From assembly GCA_027018975.1 (NCBI GenBank), contig JALUXN010000281.1, positions 1 through 33,650 of the forward strand: 33,650 bases of DNA, written 5' to 3'. Shown in pieces: positions 30,485 to 33,650 of this stretch. The position numbers and the translations under genes were made by a program. Below the pieces are notes generated by a model, which was not told where the DNA came from, did no database searches, and was given only the letters and a program-made list of their open reading frames with translations. Source of the DNA: Mariprofundaceae bacterium. GTDB lineage: Bacteria > Pseudomonadota > Zetaproteobacteria > Mariprofundales > Mariprofundaceae. Position 1 is the first letter of the stretch. Each line of letters begins with the position of its first letter.

Positions 30485-32348
30485 TCCCCAGAAGATTGAT
30501 GTGTTGGTTATTGGCGCAGGGCACGCAGGCTGTGAAGCAGCATGGGCAGCGGCAAACCGCGGTGCTTGTGTGCGTCTGATTACCCAGAATCTCGACACGA
30601 TTGCTAAAATGTCTTGTAATCCGGCGATTGGAGGTGTTGGCAAAGGGCATCTGGTCTTTGAAATCGATGCGCTGGGCGGGCTGATGGGTAGGGCTGCGGA
30701 TCAAGCGGCGCTCCAGTATCGGCTCCTGAATCGTCGCAAAGGGCCGGCTGTTCGGGCGACTCGGGCGCAGTGTGATCGGCGTCAATACCATATCGCCATG
30801 CGTGCGGCGCTTGATGCGCATCCCAATATCTTTCTCCATCAGGGCAGTGTTGCGGAGTTGCTTTTCGAAGATGGTTGCATTGCAGGGGCTGTGGATGAGC
30901 TGGGTGTACAACACATGGCGAAAGCCGTCGTGTTAACGACCGGCACGTTTCTTGGTGGGCTCATTCATATTGGTGAGAAGCGTTTTCACGCCGGGCGGAT
31001 GGGGGATGCCGCCATATCTGGTTTGACGGATGAGCTATACCGCCGCGATTTTTCGTTGGGGCGATTGAAGACGGGAACGCCGCCCCGTCTTGATCGTCGC
31101 TCCATTGATTGGAATCGATTGCCGAAACAGCCCGGTGAATTGGATCTCCTCCCCTTTTCAGAGCGGCATGATCGTGTCACTGAATCGCAGCTGTCGTGTG
31201 CTATTGCGCGCACCAACGAAACGAGTCATGCGCTGATTCGGGAGAATCTGAAACGCTCTCCCATCTATTCAGGTGCTATCGAGAGTCGAGGGCCGCGCTA
31301 TTGTCCCAGTATAGAGGATAAGGTGGTGCGTTTCTCCGATAAGGATAGCCATCAGATTTTTCTTGAGCCAGAGGGGCGTGACCATGATGAGATATACCCA
31401 AACGGTATCTCTACCTCGCTGCCGGTCGATGTGCAGTGGGCCTTCATTCGCACGATCGAAGGATTGGAGAATGCGCTGATCATCCGGCCCGGATATGCGA
31501 TCGAGTATGACTATGTGGATCCGCAGGAGCTGCGCACGACCCTAGAGACCAAACGGGTGGCTGGATTGTTCCACGCCGGTCAAATCAATGGTACGACCGG
31601 CTATGAGGAGGCAGCCGCGCAGGGGCTGTTGGCCGGTATCAATGCGGCGGCTGTCGCGTTGGGGCTGGATTCCTGGGTGCCGTCGCGAGCTGAAGCCTAT
31701 CTTGGTGTGATGGTGGATGATCTTGTACATAAAGGTGTGACAGAGCCTTATCGCATGTTTACTTCTCGCGCTGAATTTCGTTTGCAGTTGCGTGAAGACA
31801 ATGCAGACCTGCGTTTGGGCGAGACTGCGATTCGCCTTGGGCTCTATTCTGATGGGCGTGCTACGCGCTTCAAGCAACGCAGAAAACGGGTGGAACAAGC
31901 CTTCGTCGCAGCGCGTTCGACAGTGATTGGCACCAGCAAGCAGTGGCAAGAACGTTTGCAAAAATTGGGATTGCCGCAGCCCAATCAACCGTTGTCACTT
32001 TCAGCTTATGCTCACCGTTCCGATGTCAAATCGGCCGATCTCGCCCTATTGTGTGATGTGCTGCATGCGTTGAACCGGCGCGATCTACGCAGTGTGCTGT
32101 CATCGATTCACTATGATGGCTATATGGATAAGCAGCAACAGGAGATTGCTCGCTTTGCGCAGATGGAGAGCCAGCGCATCCCCGACGGCTTTGATTATCA
32201 TGCTGTACAGGGGATGAGTCATGAGTGTCGCGACCGGCTGCATCAGCATCAGCCGCGTACGATTGGTGAGGCCGCGCGCATCTCTGCTATCACGCCGGCG
32301 GCTATTGCAGCGTTGATGCTGCATATCAATCAGGGTAACCATGCTTGA
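30477..32348 (+). CDS. mnmG: tRNA uridine-5-carboxymethylaminomethyl modification enzyme MnmG (GidA)
   Basis: MnmG is an FAD-dependent enzyme that, with MnmE, modifies U34 of certain tRNAs to (c)mnm5U in the cytoplasm. The 623 residues agree with the normal length of about 629. The FAD-binding VIGAGHAGCEAAWAAANRG lies at the N-terminus. SCNPAIGGVGKGHLVFEIDALGG, YRLLNRRKGPAVRATRAQCDR, GRLKTGTPPRLDRRSIDW, RGPRYCPSIEDKV, INGTTGYEEAAAQGLLAGINAA and the C-terminal DVKSADLALL region follow. Translation starts at GTG 30477 with SD GAGGTGG 6 nt upstream; both overlap or adjoin parS. It overlaps rsmG by 8 nt. The order mnmG-rsmG-parA is the common origin-proximal arrangement. Confidence 0.98.
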   Translation: MKHPQKIDVLVIGAGHAGCEAAWAAANRGACVRLITQNLDTIAKMSCNPAIGGVGKGHLVFEIDALGGLMGRAADQAALQYRLLNRRKGPAVRATRAQCDRRQYHIAMRAALDAHPNIFLHQGSVAELLFEDGCIAGAVDELGVQHMAKAVVLTTGTFLGGLIHIGEKRFHAGRMGDAAISGLTDELYRRDFSLGRLKTGTPPRLDRRSIDWNRLPKQPGELDLLPFSERHDRVTESQLSCAIARTNETSHALIRENLKRSPIYSGAIESRGPRYCPSIEDKVVRFSDKDSHQIFLEPEGRDHDEIYPNGISTSLPVDVQWAFIRTIEGLENALIIRPGYAIEYDYVDPQELRTTLETKRVAGLFHAGQINGTTGYEEAAAQGLLAGINAAAVALGLDSWVPSRAEAYLGVMVDDLVHKGVTEPYRMFTSRAEFRLQLREDNADLRLGETAIRLGLYSDGRATRFKQRRKRVEQAFVAARSTVIGTSKQWQERLQKLGLPQPNQPLSLSAYAHRSDVKSADLALLCDVLHALNRRDLRSVLSSIHYDGYMDKQQQEIARFAQMESQRIPDGFDYHAVQGMSHECRDRLHQHQPRTIGEAARISAITPAAIAALMLHINQGNHA

Positions 32349-32937
32349 GTCCAAGCTGAAGATTTACGTCGATGAGGTCATGAAGTTTCGTCGTGCGCTG
32401 AATCTCACCTCAGTAGATGATTTGGAACTCTTCTACGCGCGTTTTATTGCGCCGACATTGCAGCTGAAGTTGCTGCTGCCGGATCAAGGGCGTTTGTTGG
32501 ATGTGGGTAGTGGTATGGGGGTGCCGGGCGTGCCGCTATTGCTTGCGTTGCCCGGGCTTATGGGGGTGTTGGTTGAGCGTCGTAAGAAGCGCGCTGAGTT
32601 TCTGCGTCATTTGGTGCGCAAACTGTCGCTGCAGGCAGAGGTCTATGATGCGGATGTAAATCGTCTGCCTCCGCTGCATGTCGATGTGTGTGTGGCGCGC
32701 GCGGTTACCGCGGAGAGTGACTTGTTGAAGATGTTCGCGCCGCACTGCAATCCGGGCGCCATTGCGGTGCTGCCAGTGCCCAGTCATGCGGAGACTGTTG
32801 CGCAAGCTGGCTGGGAGACGGGTCGCACGGTTCATCTGCCTGCAGCGATCGATGGCGACGCTGAGCAGCAGATTCACTGCTATCACTACGGCGAACCATT
32901 GCAGCAATCATCTGTGCGTGGGGGAGGTTTCACGTGA
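32341..32937 (+). CDS. rsmG: 16S rRNA (guanine527-N7)-methyltransferase RsmG (GidB)
   Basis: RsmG methylates N7 of G527 in 16S rRNA, using SAM. The 198-residue product (E. coli 207) has the N-terminal helical FRRALNLTSVDDLELFYARFIAPTLQL, the SAM-binding LLDVGSGMGVPGVPLLLALP, and VERRKKRAEFLRHLVRKL. It also has VCVARAVTAESDLLKMFAPH, with the Arg of the RAV motif. Its ATG lies inside the mnmG 3' end (8-nt overlap). Its stop TGA overlaps the parA GTG as GTGA inside the second parS, so the last residues GGFT are written in the centromere sequence. Confidence 0.97.
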   Translation: MLESKLKIYVDEVMKFRRALNLTSVDDLELFYARFIAPTLQLKLLLPDQGRLLDVGSGMGVPGVPLLLALPGLMGVLVERRKKRAEFLRHLVRKLSLQAEVYDADVNRLPPLHVDVCVARAVTAESDLLKMFAPHCNPGAIAVLPVPSHAETVAQAGWETGRTVHLPAAIDGDAEQQIHCYHYGEPLQQSSVRGGGFT

Positions 32938-32941
32938 AACA
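32926..32941. promoter_or_regulatory. parS centromere site at the rsmG/parA junction
   Basis: This is the same 16 bases as the site before mnmG (15 of 16 to consensus). It contains the rsmG stop codon and the parA start codon in a 4-nt GTGA overlap. The SD GGAGG of parA directly adjoins it. ParB bound here could affect parA expression. Confidence 0.92.
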
Positions 32942-33650
32942 TCAATATTTGGGGCCGGTGATTGCCATCGCCAATCAGAAAGGCGGGGTGGGCAAAACAA
33001 CCACGAGTGTCAATTTGGCCGCATCGCTAGCGGCGCTGGATCAGCGGGTGCTGCTGATTGATCTGGATCCCCAAGGCAATGCCACATCTGGACTCGGCAT
33101 CGAGCAGCGCTCCGTTCAGCAGGGCAGCTATCAAGTGCTCATGGATGCCTGTACGCTCTCAGAGGGCGTGGTGGCCACCGAGTTTGAACGACTATCGCTG
33201 CTGCCGGCCAGTATGGATCTGGCTGGCGCAGAGGTGGAGTTGGTGAATGAGATGGGGCGCGAATCTCGTCTCGATGCCGCCTTGACAGCGTATGATGGGG
33301 AACCGTTTGACTATCTGTTGATCGACTGCCCGCCGGCACTGGGGTTGTTGACGATCAATGCCCTCACCGCTGCGGATATGGTGCTGGTTACGCTGCAGAC
33401 AGAGTTTTATGCGATGGAGGGATTGACCCAGTTGATGGATTCGATCCGTCGTGTGCGCCAGCGATTGAATCCGGCATTGAATATGGAGGGGATTCTGTTG
33501 ACCATGGTGGATCGCCGCAATCGCCTCTCCAATCAGGTAGAGCAGGAGGTGCGGGAGTATTTCGGTTCACAGGTCTATCAGCAGATTATTCCGCGCAATG
33601 TGCGCCTCTCTGAAGCGCCGAGTTTTGGGCTGCCGGTCATGTATCACGAT
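32934..33650 (+). CDS. parA: Chromosome-partitioning ATPase ParA (Soj), 3' truncated
   Basis: The frame is open to the end of the window: 239 residues of a protein usually about 255-265 long, so nearly complete. It is a deviant-Walker ATPase that forms dynamic gradients on the nucleoid and moves ParB-parS complexes. Motifs are the Walker A box IANQKGGVGKTTTSVNLA (residues 12-29), the A' region LLIDLDPQGNATSGLG and the Walker B LLIDCPPALGLLTINAL. LSNQVEQEVREYFG and IPRNVRLSEAPSFGLPVMYHD follow. The short N-terminus without a helix-turn-helix marks the chromosomal Soj type. The GTG start at 32934 lies in parS, with GGAGG 6 nt upstream. parB would be expected downstream. Confidence 0.97.
   Translation, partial: MKHQYLGPVIAIANQKGGVGKTTTSVNLAASLAALDQRVLLIDLDPQGNATSGLGIEQRSVQQGSYQVLMDACTLSEGVVATEFERLSLLPASMDLAGAEVELVNEMGRESRLDAALTAYDGEPFDYLLIDCPPALGLLTINALTAADMVLVTLQTEFYAMEGLTQLMDSIRRVRQRLNPALNMEGILLTMVDRRNRLSNQVEQEVREYFGSQVYQQIIPRNVRLSEAPSFGLPVMYHD

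Overview
The window looks like chromosomal DNA of a free-living, moderately GC-rich proteobacterium, gene-dense and close to the replication origin. The best fit is a stalk-forming, microaerophilic iron-oxidising Zetaproteobacterium (Mariprofundus-like). This is an inference: it rests on a seven-gene exopolysaccharide operon whose predicted roles match, from memory, the published candidate stalk-formation (sfz) cluster. No rRNA, tRNA, CRISPR array, insertion sequence or prophage was seen.

Left part, + strand (1-6.1 kb): a sulfate-assimilation block. It holds the 3' end of a siroheme sulfite/nitrite reductase fused to a TusA-like domain, an unusual radical-SAM/SLC13-permease fusion, cysD and cysN (ATP sulfurylase), and a small ABM-fold monooxygenase. 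Next, on the - strand (6.1-8.5 kb), is a complete bufferin-type operon in the order bufA1 (DUF2282 precursor), bufB (DUF692), bufC (DUF2063), DoxX. After it come, on the + strand (8.9-12.1 kb), argC, a coiled-coil membrane protein, a gamma-carbonic-anhydrase-like protein and a Ppx/GppA phosphatase.

Centre, - strand (28.3 down to 12.2 kb): a long co-directional block read right to left. It encodes a VWA/concanavalin-like secreted protein, a BcsB-like protein with an SH3 domain, a family-2 glycosyltransferase carrying two tandem MshEN (c-di-GMP-binding type) domains, a polytopic membrane protein, a GH113-like lipoprotein, a probable outer-membrane protein, a CotH-kinase protein with a SPOR-like region, an ADP/ATP-translocase-like transporter, manC (GDP-mannose supply) and a lipoprotein hydrolase. 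Together they look like a machine that makes, controls, exports, trims and decorates an extracellular polysaccharide, with mannose a plausible ingredient.

Right end (28.6-33.65 kb): an AGCS amino-acid symporter on the - strand, then the origin-proximal cluster mnmG-rsmG-parA on the + strand. Two identical parS sites contain the GTG start codons of mnmG and parA.

A structured palindromic repeat of about 145-165 bp occurs in two full copies and one shortened copy. In all three places it lies just upstream of a gene, in that gene's orientation (cysD, argC, the VWA gene). It is the best candidate here for an undescribed element.
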